Source of the DNA: Hymenobacter sp. HSC-4F20
GTDB lineage: Bacteria; Bacteroidota; Bacteroidia; Cytophagales; Hymenobacteraceae
NCBI RefSeq assembly: GCF_019599275.1
Contig: NZ_JAHZTD010000003.1
Location: forward strand, 1-64,000
Direction of reading: 5' to 3'
Length of the DNA: 64,000 nucleotides
Under the pieces are notes generated by a model. It was given only the letters and a program-made list of their open reading frames with translations, was not told the origin of the DNA and made no database searches. Position 1 is the first letter of the stretch. Each line of letters starts with the position of its first letter. The position numbers and the translations under genes were made by a program. Positions 32,242-40,770 of the stretch are shown here, piece after piece.

Positions 32242-33723
32242 ATGTCTCCTACCCTCGTGCTGAGCCTGATTGCAGGCTACTTTGTTGTTCTCATCATTAT
32301 TGCCTACCTCACCTCCCGGAAGGCAACCAGCGAATCGTTTTTCATTGCCAACCGCAATGCGCCCTGGTACATGGTGGCCTTCGCCATGATTGGCACGTCG
32401 CTGTCGGGGGTAACGTTTATTTCGATTCCGGGCATGGTGGCGGGGCAAAGCTGGAGCTACATGGCCGTGGTGCTGGGCTACATTGTGGGCTACCTCGTTA
32501 TCGGCACGGTGCTCATGCCACTGTACTACCGCATGCGGCTGGTAAGCATCTATACCTACCTGGAGCAGCGGTTTGGTTTCTGGAGCTACAAAACCGGGGC
32601 TTTGTTCTTCCTGATTTCCCGGGCTGTGGGGGCGGCGTTCCGGCTGTTTCTGGTGGCCGGCGTGCTGCAGTTTGCCGTGTTTGATCAGTTGGGGGTGCCG
32701 TTTGCGGTTACCGTCACGATCAGCATCTTCCTGATTTACCTCTACACCTTCCGCGGAGGCCTCAAAACCATTCTCTGGACCGATACTTTCCAGACCTTGG
32801 CCATGCTGGTGTGCGTGGGGGTGAGCATCTACCTGATGGCCGATGAGCTGAATCTGGGCTTTGCCGGTTTGGTGAAAACGGTCAAGGAAAGCTCCATGTC
32901 GCAGATTTACTTTTCCGACCCCAAGGACGACAAGTTTTTCTGGAAGCAGTTTGCCTCCGGGGCCTTCATTACCATCGTAATGACCGGCCTCGACCAGGAT
33001 TTGATGCAGAAGAACCTGAGCTGCCGCAACCTGCAGGACGCCCAGAAAAACATGTTCTGGTTTACCCTGGCCATTGTGGTAGTGAACGTGTTCTTTCTTT
33101 CGCTGGGCGTGCTGCTTTACCAGTTCGCAGCGGCCAAAGGTATCAGCCTGCCTACCAACCCGGCTACTGGCAAAGTCATCGGCGACAATGTGTTTCCGCT
33201 GCTGGCCACCAACCACTTCTCCCTGTTTGCGGGCATTGTGTTCATCCTGGGCATTATTGCCGTAACCTACGCCTCCGCCGACTCGGCCCTGACTGCCCTG
33301 ACCACCTCCTTCTGCGTGGACATGCTGGTTATCAGCCGCTACCCCGAGGCCCAGCAGAAACGCATCCGCCAGGCCACCCACTTCGGTTTCTCGCTGGTGC
33401 TTATCGTTATCATCCTGATTTTCCGGGCCATCAACGACCAGAGCGTAATTACCTCCGTGTTCAAAGCGGCGGGCTACACCTACGGTCCGCTGCTGGGCCT
33501 GTACTCCTTCGGCATCTTCACCAGCCGCGGCCTGCACGATAAGCTGGTGCTGCCCGTGTGCGTGGTAGCGCCCCTGCTAACGTGGTTTATCAATGCCAAC
33601 TCGAAAGACTGGTGGGGCTACGAGTTTGGCTTTGAAATTCTGATTCTGAACGGGTTGCTTACCTTCCTGGGGCTGCTGGCTATTTCGCGCCCTCGCAATC
33701 TGGAATTGAACCCTGTTGCGTAG
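32242..33723 (+). CDS. Sodium:solute symporter (SSS family)
   Basis: Integral membrane cotransporter of 493 aa with about 13 hydrophobic segments. SSS core signs: ATSESFFIANRNAPWYMVAFAMIGTSLSGVTFIS (TM1-2 with the split helix TSLSG), RLVSIYTYLEQRFG, YTFRGGLKTILWTDTFQTLAMLV, and NFFS-like LGIIAVTYASADSALTALTTSFCVDM (sodium-site serines in TM8). Substrate (sugar, sialic acid, amino acid or other) cannot be read from the sequence. It stands alone, with the tandem repeat just upstream. Confidence 0.93.
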   Translation: MSPTLVLSLIAGYFVVLIIIAYLTSRKATSESFFIANRNAPWYMVAFAMIGTSLSGVTFISIPGMVAGQSWSYMAVVLGYIVGYLVIGTVLMPLYYRMRLVSIYTYLEQRFGFWSYKTGALFFLISRAVGAAFRLFLVAGVLQFAVFDQLGVPFAVTVTISIFLIYLYTFRGGLKTILWTDTFQTLAMLVCVGVSIYLMADELNLGFAGLVKTVKESSMSQIYFSDPKDDKFFWKQFASGAFITIVMTGLDQDLMQKNLSCRNLQDAQKNMFWFTLAIVVVNVFFLSLGVLLYQFAAAKGISLPTNPATGKVIGDNVFPLLATNHFSLFAGIVFILGIIAVTYASADSALTALTTSFCVDMLVISRYPEAQQKRIRQATHFGFSLVLIVIILIFRAINDQSVITSVFKAAGYTYGPLLGLYSFGIFTSRGLHDKLVLPVCVVAPLLTWFINANSKDWWGYEFGFEILILNGLLTFLGLLAISRPRNLELNPVA

Positions 33724-33742
33724 GGGTTGTTTAGGGGAGACG

Positions 33743-33750
33743 TACCTTTG
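33743..33750 (+). promoter_or_regulatory. -7 box candidate before the TonB-domain gene
   Basis: TACCTTTG fits TAnnTTTG. It lies 100 nt before the ATG at 33850, so the leader would be long; the -33 spacing is poor. Moderate support only. Confidence 0.4.
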
Positions 33751-33849
33751 CATGTTGCCCAGGGCCTTCCAGCTTTAGGCAACATGGACAGCCGAACGTA
33801 GATGTAAGTTCTACTTGCCACTGTTTCAGTCCACTACCCTACCAACCCT

Positions 33850-34341
33850 ATGAAACATCTGTTCTTCATCTTCCTGTTCGTAGCTTCGGCCGCGGGCGGA
33901 GCGCAGGCTCAGCAAACCACGGCTGGCTCTATGCCGGCCAAGCAGCCCATTGAGCTGAAGCCTGGCCGCATGCAGCCCCAGGCTAAGCCTGCGCCTAACC
34001 GGCCCGATGCTCCGCCGCAGTTTCCGGGTGGGGCGCAGGGCCTGAACTCATTTTTTCAGCAAAACTTAAAGTATCCGGAAGCGGCCAGCGTCAAGCAAAT
34101 CAGCGGCAACGTGGTCATGACCTTCACCGTGGAAGCCGACGGCCATCTTACCAACCCTTCGGTGGTGCAACCCCTTTCCCCGGAGTGCGACACTGAGGCG
34201 CTACGTGTGCTGGGCCAGATGCCAGCCTGGAAGCCTGCCACCCGCAAAGGGCAGCCCGTTGCTACTCAGGTGCGCCTACCCATCCCCTTCGGCAACTCCC
34301 AGGGGCTGAACGTGGAGCAGGGGAAACCTAAATTTGAATAA
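33850..34341 (+). CDS. TonB C-terminal domain protein (energy transducer-like)
   Basis: A 163 aa exported protein, signal peptide KHLFFIFLFVASAAGGAQA. The C-terminal half is a TonB-CTD: PPQFPGGAQGLNSFFQQNLKYPEAA, VVMTFTVEADGHLTNPSVVQ and ALRVLGQMPAWKPATRKGQPVATQVRLPIPF. There is no long proline linker or N-terminal anchor, so it is a periplasmic TonB-like module rather than a full energy transducer. Partner receptor unknown. It ends close to a large hairpin element. Confidence 0.88.
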   Translation: MKHLFFIFLFVASAAGGAQAQQTTAGSMPAKQPIELKPGRMQPQAKPAPNRPDAPPQFPGGAQGLNSFFQQNLKYPEAASVKQISGNVVMTFTVEADGHLTNPSVVQPLSPECDTEALRVLGQMPAWKPATRKGQPVATQVRLPIPFGNSQGLNVEQGKPKFE

Positions 34342-34351
34342 TGAACTGATG

Positions 34352-34466
34352 GAGAAGTGAGCAACCAAAAGTAAAAGAGCAAGAGGTGAGGAGTAGGAAT
34401 CAGCCGCGAAACCAGCCGGATTCCTACTTCTCACCTCTTGCTTGCGCTTTTTACCGCTCACTTCTC
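34352..34466. repeat. Nested inverted repeat between tonB-like and ABC genes
   Basis: Outer arms GAGAAGTGAGC (34352-34362) and GCTCACTTCTC (34456-34466) are perfect. Inner arms of 23 bp at 34379-34401 and 34419-34441 match with one G-T pair. The whole forms a long cruciform of about 115 nt over the end of the intergenic gap. It resembles a small non-coding mobile or REP-like element. The ABC gene start follows 14 nt later. Confidence 0.8.
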
Positions 34467-34480
34467 GCTTCTATAAAAAA

Positions 34481-36331
34481 ATGGCAGCCAGAAGCGGAAT
34501 GAATACCAGTGGCCAAACGGAGGCTGACGCCCCCAAGGTCAAGCTTACGAAAGAGAATTTTCAACGTGGACTGCGGATTTTCCGCTTTGTGTTGCCGTAC
34601 AAAGGCCCATTTATTGCGGGCCTGCTGCTACTGCTGCTTAGTAGCGTTTCTACCATGGTGATGCCCAAAATGCTGGGCTACATCGTCAGCGTGGCTAACC
34701 ATGAGACCAAAGTCCTGCCGGTCTTCGCGCCCAAAACAATTACCGGCATTGCGCTGCTGCTATTCGGCGTGGTACTGCTGCAAGGTATATTTTCCTTTTT
34801 TCGCATCTTCTTTTTCTCACGAGTTAGTGAGTTTACCGTACGTGACATCCGCCGCGCCCTCTACCAAAAGCTTGTCACGCTCCCTATTCCGTTCTTCGAA
34901 CAGCGCCGGGTAGGCGAAATCACTTCCCGCCTGACTTCGGACGTAGCTAACATTCAGGACACGTTTTCGCTGACGCTGGCCGAGTTTCTGCGCCAGATAC
35001 TCACCTTACTGGCTGGTGTGGGCTTTATCATGTTGGAGTCGTGGCGGCTGTCACTCTTTATGCTGGCCACCTTTCCGCCGCTAGTACTGCTCGCGTTTTT
35101 CTTTGGGCGCAGCATCCGCAAACTGTCCAAGCAAACCCAGGACGAGTTGGCCAAAACCAATGTCATCGTGGAAGAGACACTACAGGGTATCAATTCGGTA
35201 AAGGCCTTTACGAGCGAAGAGTACGAGGTAAGCCGCTACACTGCTGGCTTAAGTCGTACTGTGCAGGCGGCCCTGAAGTCGAGCCTATACCGCGGTACAT
35301 TTGTCTCATTTATCATTGTTGCCGTCTTCGGTGGCATCTTCCTAGTGCTGTGGCGCGGGGCTACTTATGTAGACTTACCCGAAGCCGACCCGCGCCACCT
35401 TTACATGAGCGACTTAGTAGAGTTTATCCTCTACACCATGTTTATTGGCGCTTCTGTTGGGGGCCTAGGCGAAATGTACGGTAAAATTCAGAGTAGCCTT
35501 GGTGCCACGGAACGTCTGCTGGAAATCCTGGATGAGGAATCGGAGCCGGTGCATCAGGCCCGACCAGCTAGCGCAACTCCCCTGCAGGTATACGGCGACA
35601 TCCGCTACGAGAACGTGCAATTCCGCTACCCCACCCGCCCCGACCTGGCCGTGCTCAAAGACATCAGCTTCCACATTGAGGCAGGCGAGAAAGTGGCGCT
35701 GGTGGGCCCATCGGGAGCCGGCAAAAGCACCATTGTGCAGCTGCTCATGCACCTGTACCCGCTCAGTGGGGGTAGCATCAGCGTGGATGGTCGCGACATC
35801 AACACTCTGGACCTGACGGAGCTGCGCCAGCACATCGGCATTGTGCCCCAGGAAACGATGTTGTTTGGCGGTACCATCCGGGAAAACATTCTCTACGGCC
35901 GCCCCGGCGCGGCGGAGGCTGATGTTGTCGATGCCGCCCGCCGGGCCAACGCCTGGCAGTTCATTCAGTCGTTCCCTGAGGGGCTGGATACGGTAGTAGG
36001 CGAGCGAGGCATTAAGCTCTCGGGCGGACAGCGCCAGCGCATTGCCATTGCCCGCGCCATTCTGAAAAACCCCGCCATCCTGCTCCTCGACGAAGCTACC
36101 TCCGCCCTCGACTCGGAAAGCGAGAAACTGGTGCAGCAGGCCATGGACGAGCTCATGCAGAACCGCACCAGCATCATCATTGCCCACCGCCTCAGCACCA
36201 TCCGCAAGGTGGATAAGATTCTGGTTATCGAGGGTGGCCGCATTGTGGAGCAAGGCACCCACGAACAGCTCAGCCACGACGAAAACGGCCTCTATGCCAA
36301 TCTGCTCAAGCTGCAGTTTGAGCTAACCTAG
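34481..36331 (+). CDS. MsbA-like ABC exporter (fused membrane and ATPase domains)
   Basis: Homodimeric exporter half of 616 aa: six transmembrane segments in residues about 40-310, then the ATPase with Walker A GPSGAGKST, Q-loop GIVPQETMLF, signature LSGGQRQRIAIARAI, Walker B ILLLDEATSALD and H-loop AHRLSTI. It probably exports lipid or lipid-linked cargo. ATG at 34481 is chosen because the frame upstream (from 34442) crosses the nested repeat; ATG 34499 is an alternative. No fusion partner; a normal type I exporter. Confidence 0.94.
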   Translation: MAARSGMNTSGQTEADAPKVKLTKENFQRGLRIFRFVLPYKGPFIAGLLLLLLSSVSTMVMPKMLGYIVSVANHETKVLPVFAPKTITGIALLLFGVVLLQGIFSFFRIFFFSRVSEFTVRDIRRALYQKLVTLPIPFFEQRRVGEITSRLTSDVANIQDTFSLTLAEFLRQILTLLAGVGFIMLESWRLSLFMLATFPPLVLLAFFFGRSIRKLSKQTQDELAKTNVIVEETLQGINSVKAFTSEEYEVSRYTAGLSRTVQAALKSSLYRGTFVSFIIVAVFGGIFLVLWRGATYVDLPEADPRHLYMSDLVEFILYTMFIGASVGGLGEMYGKIQSSLGATERLLEILDEESEPVHQARPASATPLQVYGDIRYENVQFRYPTRPDLAVLKDISFHIEAGEKVALVGPSGAGKSTIVQLLMHLYPLSGGSISVDGRDINTLDLTELRQHIGIVPQETMLFGGTIRENILYGRPGAAEADVVDAARRANAWQFIQSFPEGLDTVVGERGIKLSGGQRQRIAIARAILKNPAILLLDEATSALDSESEKLVQQAMDELMQNRTSIIIAHRLSTIRKVDKILVIEGGRIVEQGTHEQLSHDENGLYANLLKLQFELT

Positions 36332-36359
36332 GGTGCGGATTTAGGCGGACTACATGAAA

Positions 36360-36389
36360 CGGGCGGCGCATTGTGCGCCGCCCGTTTTT
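36360..36389 (+). terminator. Terminator of the ABC exporter gene
   Basis: CGGGCGGCGCA / TGCGCCGCCCG around a 3-nt TTG with a following T-run, 29 nt after the stop. Confidence 0.88.
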
Positions 36390-36420
36390 ATATTTGACAA
36401 CTCTGTATACACACAATCAT

Positions 36421-36675
36421 ATGTCTACAACTCGTATTACTGTTGTTATGAAGGGAAATGCTTTGTTGGCCGATGAGGTAGCAGATATATTTTTTGGAGT
36501 GATAGAGAATGGTATACCTGCGGAACGAATGGATCAGCAAGCCCGTGATGCTGTATCTTTTATATGCTTTAAGCGTCCTATGGACATATCAATCTTTCGG
36601 CTGTATAATCTCTTAACTAACCTTGAGCCCAGAACAGAGCTATATATAAATGGGAGACAATACCCCTATAATTAG
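36421..36675 (+). CDS. Small low-GC orphan protein
   Basis: An 84 aa protein (MSTTRITVVMKGNALLADEV...) without known family. Its composition is clearly AT-rich (TATATATAAA near the end), unlike the genes around it. It overlaps the next gene by 26 nt and lies immediately after the ABC terminator, so it would need its own promoter in 36390-36420. It contains no signal peptide. It could be a recent insertion; expression is unproven. Confidence 0.5.
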   Translation: MSTTRITVVMKGNALLADEVADIFFGVIENGIPAERMDQQARDAVSFICFKRPMDISIFRLYNLLTNLEPRTELYINGRQYPYN

Positions 36676-37216
36676 CCTCCCTACTACCCCTCCTACGTTC
36701 CAAGAGTACCAGCTAATTCACCAGACGCAGCAACGGCAGCGCTACCCGGAGTTGGCCAACCAGCAGAAGCCAGCTACCTCCGACCCGTGGAAACGCAAGG
36801 TGCAGTTATGGCTGGGCGTGCTGGCCGGGGCTGCGGGGTATTTTATCTGGTTCGAGCCCGCCGGCGGAGTCGGATACCTGCTGGTGTTCAGCGTGTTTAC
36901 TGCGCTGGGGCTGTTGTACCAGTGGTGGGAATACCGCCGGGCTTTCCTGCAATATCAGCGGCGGCCGCAGCCGCTGGGGTTTCGGGTATCGGAAGCGGGC
37001 CTGGCCGTGCAGTGGCCCCAAGGCTGGCAGCGGCTACCATGGCCTACTCTCACCCGCGTGCAGCAGGTGGGCGACTGGCTCCTGCTCTACCCTGGCCCCG
37101 ACTTTTGCTACTACCTGGATTTGCGGCAAGTGCCAGCCCCCTATACGGCCGTAGATGTGCTGGCTTTGATTGGCAAACAGGAAGTAAGCGGGCCCGCTCC
37201 TACCTTCGCCTCCTGA
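36650..37216 (+). CDS. Membrane protein of the YcxB-like type (first of paralogous pair)
   Basis: A 188 aa protein with two transmembrane segments (about 55-70 and 77-92) and a C-terminal beta domain ending LPWPTLTRVQQVGDWLLLYPGPDFCYYLDLRQVPAPYTAVDVLALI. This is the pattern of the YcxB C-terminal domain (bPH-like). It shares this domain with the following gene, whose ATG overlaps its stop as TGATG, so the two are translated in coupling. Start ATG 36650. Function unknown. Confidence 0.72.
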   Translation: MGDNTPIISLPTTPPTFQEYQLIHQTQQRQRYPELANQQKPATSDPWKRKVQLWLGVLAGAAGYFIWFEPAGGVGYLLVFSVFTALGLLYQWWEYRRAFLQYQRRPQPLGFRVSEAGLAVQWPQGWQRLPWPTLTRVQQVGDWLLLYPGPDFCYYLDLRQVPAPYTAVDVLALIGKQEVSGPAPTFAS

Positions 37217-37749
37217 TGAAGCCAACCCCCATCGTTCTGTCCGGCGTGCAGCTCTCCGCCGATGAATTTGTGGCCGTGAATTTTCGGCTTTGGCGCGCCC
37301 GCCCCCGCACCCGCCTGAACCACTGGATTCTGGGCGCGGCCATTGCGCTGCTGAGCGTGAGCCTAGGGCTGGAGGTGTACCAGAGCGGCCGGCTCCCACA
37401 GTCCTCTTCCCTGGTTTTTCTGGCGGTAGCAGTAGGGTACGCGCTGTTGCGCTTTGGGCTGGTGCGCTACCAGTTGCGCCGGGGGTACGCCAAGAACACG
37501 GCCGCCCACCAACCCACCGATTTTACCCTCACCGATACTGAAATCAGGGGCCGTAGCGCGCTGGGGCAGTTTTCTGGTAAGTGGAGCCTAATCCGGCGGG
37601 CCGTGTGGGTGCGGCCCCACTGGCTGCTGCTCTACCCCACCGAAGCCTCTTGCTACTACCTGGATATGCGCCGCCTGCAGGCTCCCGCTACCCCCGACGC
37701 CGTGGAGCAACTGCTTGCCACTCACCAGATACCGCAGCAACGCATCTGA
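37216..37749 (+). CDS. Membrane protein of the YcxB-like type (second paralogue)
   Basis: A 177 aa protein with two hydrophobic segments (WILGAAIALLSVSLGLEVY, SLVFLAVAVGYALLRFGLV) and a C-terminal domain ending VWVRPHWLLLYPTEASCYYLDMRRLQAP, a close repeat of LLLYPGPDFCYYLDLRQVPAP in its neighbour. Start overlaps the previous stop (ATGA-type). The duplicated pair may form a hetero-oligomer. No enzyme motifs. Confidence 0.75.
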   Translation: MKPTPIVLSGVQLSADEFVAVNFRLWRARPRTRLNHWILGAAIALLSVSLGLEVYQSGRLPQSSSLVFLAVAVGYALLRFGLVRYQLRRGYAKNTAAHQPTDFTLTDTEIRGRSALGQFSGKWSLIRRAVWVRPHWLLLYPTEASCYYLDMRRLQAPATPDAVEQLLATHQIPQQRI

Positions 37750-37854
37750 GAACAGAGGTCTTGGTTTAGCATTCGGCTAAATTTCTGAGCTATGTGCTGG
37801 TTTTAGCTATTTTTACCGCAGCATCTAGTCTCTCTCACTTTGCTTGTTCACCCT

Positions 37855-38748
37855 ATGATTACCTCGACTTTCCTGAAGTCCTCGTCGCGCACCCTGGGCG
37901 CTACGCTGCTGGCAAGCGGCCTGCTGTTGGCCTCGGCCGCCGAAGCCCAGATCAGCACGCCTCAAGCCAGCCCCAAAAGCACTGTGCAGCAGCGCGTGGG
38001 CCTCACCGATGTTACTATCACGTATTCGCGCCCCAGCCTGAAGGGCCGCACCGCCTTTGGCGGACTGGTGCCTTTCAGCAAGCGCTGGCGCACGGGTGCC
38101 AATGCCACTACCGCCATCAAGTTCTCGGATGATGTGACGGTAGAAGGCAAGAAAATCCCGGCTGGGGAGTACGGCATCTACACCATCCCGAATAAAACCG
38201 AATGGATTGTGGTGCTGAACAAGAGTACCAAGATGGGCGCCAACGTGGATGGCTTCAAGGATGACGAGGACGTAGCCCGCTTCACCATCAAGCCCTACAA
38301 GCTGGCCTCGAAGGTGGAAACTTTCACCATTAACTTCGCCGACATCACTCCGGCCACGGCCAGCGTGGACATGCAGTGGGAGCTGACCGGCGCCAAGTTT
38401 AAAATCACCTCCGATGTGGATGCCAAAGTAATGGCCCAGATTGAGGAGAAGGTGACCAAGAACGCCAGCCCTTCGGCCAACGACCTGGCCGCCGCCGCCG
38501 TGTACTACTACGACAGCAACAAGGACGCCAAGCAGGCGCTGGAGTGGCTACAAAAGGCCAACGCCACTGACCCCAAGTTCTGGAACGTGCACACGGAAGC
38601 CAAGCTCCGGATGAAGCTGAAGGACTACAAAGGCACCGTGACGGCCGCCGAACAGTCGCGCAAGCTGGCCCTCGACGCTAAAAACGCCGATTACGTGAAA
38701 ATGAACGACGACCTGATTCTGGAAGCCAAGAAAGCCGGCAAACTGTAA
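37855..38748 (+). CDS. DUF2911 domain protein with tetratricopeptide-like C-terminus
   Basis: Exported protein of 297 aa: signal peptide ...LLASGLLLASAAEAQ. Residues about 45-190 are a DUF2911 domain (VGLTDVTITYSRPSLKGRTAFG, RTGANATTAIKFSDDVTVEGKKIPAGEYGIYTIP, WIVVLNKST). The last 100 residues (DLAAAAVYYYDSNKDAKQALEWLQKANATDP) form TPR-like helices. DUF2911 proteins are common periplasmic proteins of Bacteroidetes without defined role. Start ATG 37855 (GTT-type upstream start ignored). It has a perfect terminator. Confidence 0.9.
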   Translation: MITSTFLKSSSRTLGATLLASGLLLASAAEAQISTPQASPKSTVQQRVGLTDVTITYSRPSLKGRTAFGGLVPFSKRWRTGANATTAIKFSDDVTVEGKKIPAGEYGIYTIPNKTEWIVVLNKSTKMGANVDGFKDDEDVARFTIKPYKLASKVETFTINFADITPATASVDMQWELTGAKFKITSDVDAKVMAQIEEKVTKNASPSANDLAAAAVYYYDSNKDAKQALEWLQKANATDPKFWNVHTEAKLRMKLKDYKGTVTAAEQSRKLALDAKNADYVKMNDDLILEAKKAGKL

Positions 38749-38770
38749 GCTGCATCCTGCCCAAAGAAGT

Positions 38771-38808
38771 AAAAAGCCCTTGATTTCAGTTGAAATCAAG
38801 GGCTTTTT
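38771..38808. terminator. Terminator, perfect 18-bp stem
   Basis: Arms AAAAAGCCCTTGATTTCA (38771-38788) and complement (38791-38808) around only two loop nucleotides. Convergent genes end on both sides, so it is likely bidirectional. Confidence 0.9.
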
Positions 38809-38833
38809 GCTGCCACACTTTTGCTTGTGGTAC

Positions 38834-40528
38834 CTAGGTAGTAGGAGCTGTTTTACTTCCTCGCCCAAACAGGCTACCCAGCACTACCACTCCACACCCC
38901 AGGATGTTGTACCAGAGGTAGCCGATATCCGTGGCGAAAAACAAAATCAGCACGATGGTTTGCGCTACCACTGCCGACCAGAACACGGCCTTTCCGCCTA
39001 CCGACTTCATGAAAAACGCTACCATGAAAATCCCGAGAATGGTGCCGTAAAACAACGAGCCCAGGATGTTCACGGCCTGAATCAGGTTTTCGAGGCGGGC
39101 GGCAAAAGTGGCAAACCCGATGCCGAGTACGCCCCACGCTACGGCCGCTACCCGCGAGGCCTTCACGTAGTGCACTTCGGGGTAGTCGGGCTGACCGGGT
39201 TTGTACAAATCCACCACAGTGGTAGAAGCCAAAGCATTTAGGCCAGCCGCGGCCGAACCCAAGGCGGCGCTGAGTACCACGGCAATCAGCAAGCCTACTA
39301 GGCCTTGGGGGAGGTAGTTCAGCACGAAGGTTAAAAAGACGTAGTCAGTGTCCTTGGCTTCGGTGGCGGGTACAGCTTGTTTCAGTAGCTTCTGGGCCTG
39401 CTGGCGTAGGCCCTGGGTAGCCGCCTGGGTAGCCTGCACATGAGTCTGAGCGGCGGCCGCAGCTTCGCTGTTGCCTGTTTGCAGGGCTGCTACCAGCTGG
39501 CCGGTAGCATGGCGACGGGCTTCAAAGAGGGTAGCGTGTTCGCGCTCCAATTCGCGCAGGGCGGGGCCGTACTGCTCCGAATGCGCCACCTGAATGTACA
39601 CCGGCCGGTTGAAAGTAAGCGGTGCCAGGTTGAACTGGTAGAACACGAACAAGAGCACGCCCAGCAGCAGAATCCCGAACTGCATCGGAATTTTTAGCAG
39701 GCCGTTCATCAGCAGGCCCAGGCGGCTTTCGGTTATGTCGCGGCCGGTGAGGTAGCGCTGCACCTGGCTCTGGTCGGTGCCGAAGTAGGAAAGGGCCAAG
39801 AATAGGCCGCCCGTCATGCCCGACCAGAAGTTGTAGCGGTCCTTGGGGTCGAAGTGAAAATCGACGAGGTTGAGTTTGCCCTGGTGGCCGGCCAGGCGCA
39901 TGGCATCCACGAAGCCAACTTCGGCGGGCAGGTAGTGCACCAGCAGGTAGCCAGCCACCAACAGCCCGATGAAAATAACGAGCACCTGCCCCTGTTGCGT
40001 CACCATCACGGCCCGCGTACCGCCCGATACCGTGTAGGCAATCATTACGCTACCCAGCAGCCACACCGTCAGGTGAATATTCCAGCCCAGAATAGCCGAC
40101 AATACAAGCGCCGGAGCATACAGCGAAAGGCCGTTGCTAAGGCCACGCTGCACCAAAAACAGCAGGGCCGTGAAAGTGCGCGTGCGCCTATCGAAGCGGC
40201 CTTCCAGGTACTCATACGCCGTAAACACCCGCAGGCGGTGGTAAATAGGAACGGCAAAGATGGCAATCAGTACCATGGCAATGGGTAAGCCAAAGTAGAA
40301 CTGAATGAACCGCATGCCGTCGTCGTAGGCCTGGCCGGGCGTGCTCAGGAAGGTAATGGCTGAGGCCTGGGTAGCCATAATGCTGAGGCCGATGCCCCAC
40401 CACGAAGCCTGACGCCCCCCCAGCAGGTAGCCATCCAGGGTGTCGCCGGCGCGGCGGGTGCGCCAGGTGCCGTACCCAACGATGAAGAGCAGCGTACCGC
40501 CCAGAATCAGCCAGTCGAGCCCACTCAT
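38834..40528 (-). CDS. Sodium:solute symporter (SSS family) with long cytoplasmic insertion
   Basis: Membrane cotransporter, 564 aa. N-terminal part: RRAGDTLDGYLLGGRQASWWGIGLSIMATQASAITFLSTPGQAYDDGM, matching SSS TM1-TM2. Conserved features continue: RLRVFTAYEYLEGRF, TVSGGTRAVMVTQQGQVLVIF, and LLIAVVLSAALGSAAAGLNALASTTVVDLY (TM8). Between TM segments 6 and 7 there is an 85-residue helical insertion rich in Ala, Gln and Glu (about 310-395, HSEQYGPALRELEREHATLF onward). Such loops occur in sodium symporters of Bacteroidetes, but the substrate is unknown. It overlaps the small upstream gene by ATGA. Confidence 0.92.
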   Translation of the reverse strand: MSGLDWLILGGTLLFIVGYGTWRTRRAGDTLDGYLLGGRQASWWGIGLSIMATQASAITFLSTPGQAYDDGMRFIQFYFGLPIAMVLIAIFAVPIYHRLRVFTAYEYLEGRFDRRTRTFTALLFLVQRGLSNGLSLYAPALVLSAILGWNIHLTVWLLGSVMIAYTVSGGTRAVMVTQQGQVLVIFIGLLVAGYLLVHYLPAEVGFVDAMRLAGHQGKLNLVDFHFDPKDRYNFWSGMTGGLFLALSYFGTDQSQVQRYLTGRDITESRLGLLMNGLLKIPMQFGILLLGVLLFVFYQFNLAPLTFNRPVYIQVAHSEQYGPALRELEREHATLFEARRHATGQLVAALQTGNSEAAAAAQTHVQATQAATQGLRQQAQKLLKQAVPATEAKDTDYVFLTFVLNYLPQGLVGLLIAVVLSAALGSAAAGLNALASTTVVDLYKPGQPDYPEVHYVKASRVAAVAWGVLGIGFATFAARLENLIQAVNILGSLFYGTILGIFMVAFFMKSVGGKAVFWSAVVAQTIVLILFFATDIGYLWYNILGCGVVVLGSLFGRGSKTAPTT

Positions 40529-40770
40529 GCGAACAAGTGAGTCAGGTACACAAACACGCCAATCTCTGCTACTAAGGCGGCTACTACCACTACGTACCAG
40601 GCTCGCCAAGAAGGCAGCAAGGGAGGCTTAGGCTCTGGAACTTGGGCGGAGGTAGTAAGAGGAGACGACACGAGAGAAACAGCTAGCACGAAGAACAATG
40701 CAAGATAGGCACTCAGGCGGCAGCAGAAACGACCGGCTCCGTTGAAAAAGTACCTGTGGGTCGTAGCCAC
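40525..40770 (-). CDS. Small membrane protein upstream of the sodium symporter
   Basis: An 81 aa product with two hydrophobic stretches (SAYLALFFVLAVSLVSS and WYVVVVAALVAEIGVFVYLT) around a Pro-rich linker. Its stop overlaps the symporter ATG, indicating translational coupling, as with small accessory subunits found beside SSS transporters (e.g. DUF485-like or DUF4212 partners). I do not recognise the family. Only a GTG start at 40770 is available and it overlaps the PAP2 gene by 58 nt, so the N-terminus is uncertain. Confidence 0.55.
   Translation of the reverse strand: MATTHRYFFNGAGRFCCRLSAYLALFFVLAVSLVSSPLTTSAQVPEPKPPLLPSWRAWYVVVVAALVAEIGVFVYLTHLFA

Noticed and set aside
32161..33537. 458-codon minus-strand frame opposite the sodium symporter
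   Set aside because: Shadow of the symporter: high His/Gln content typical of antisense frames in GC-rich genes.
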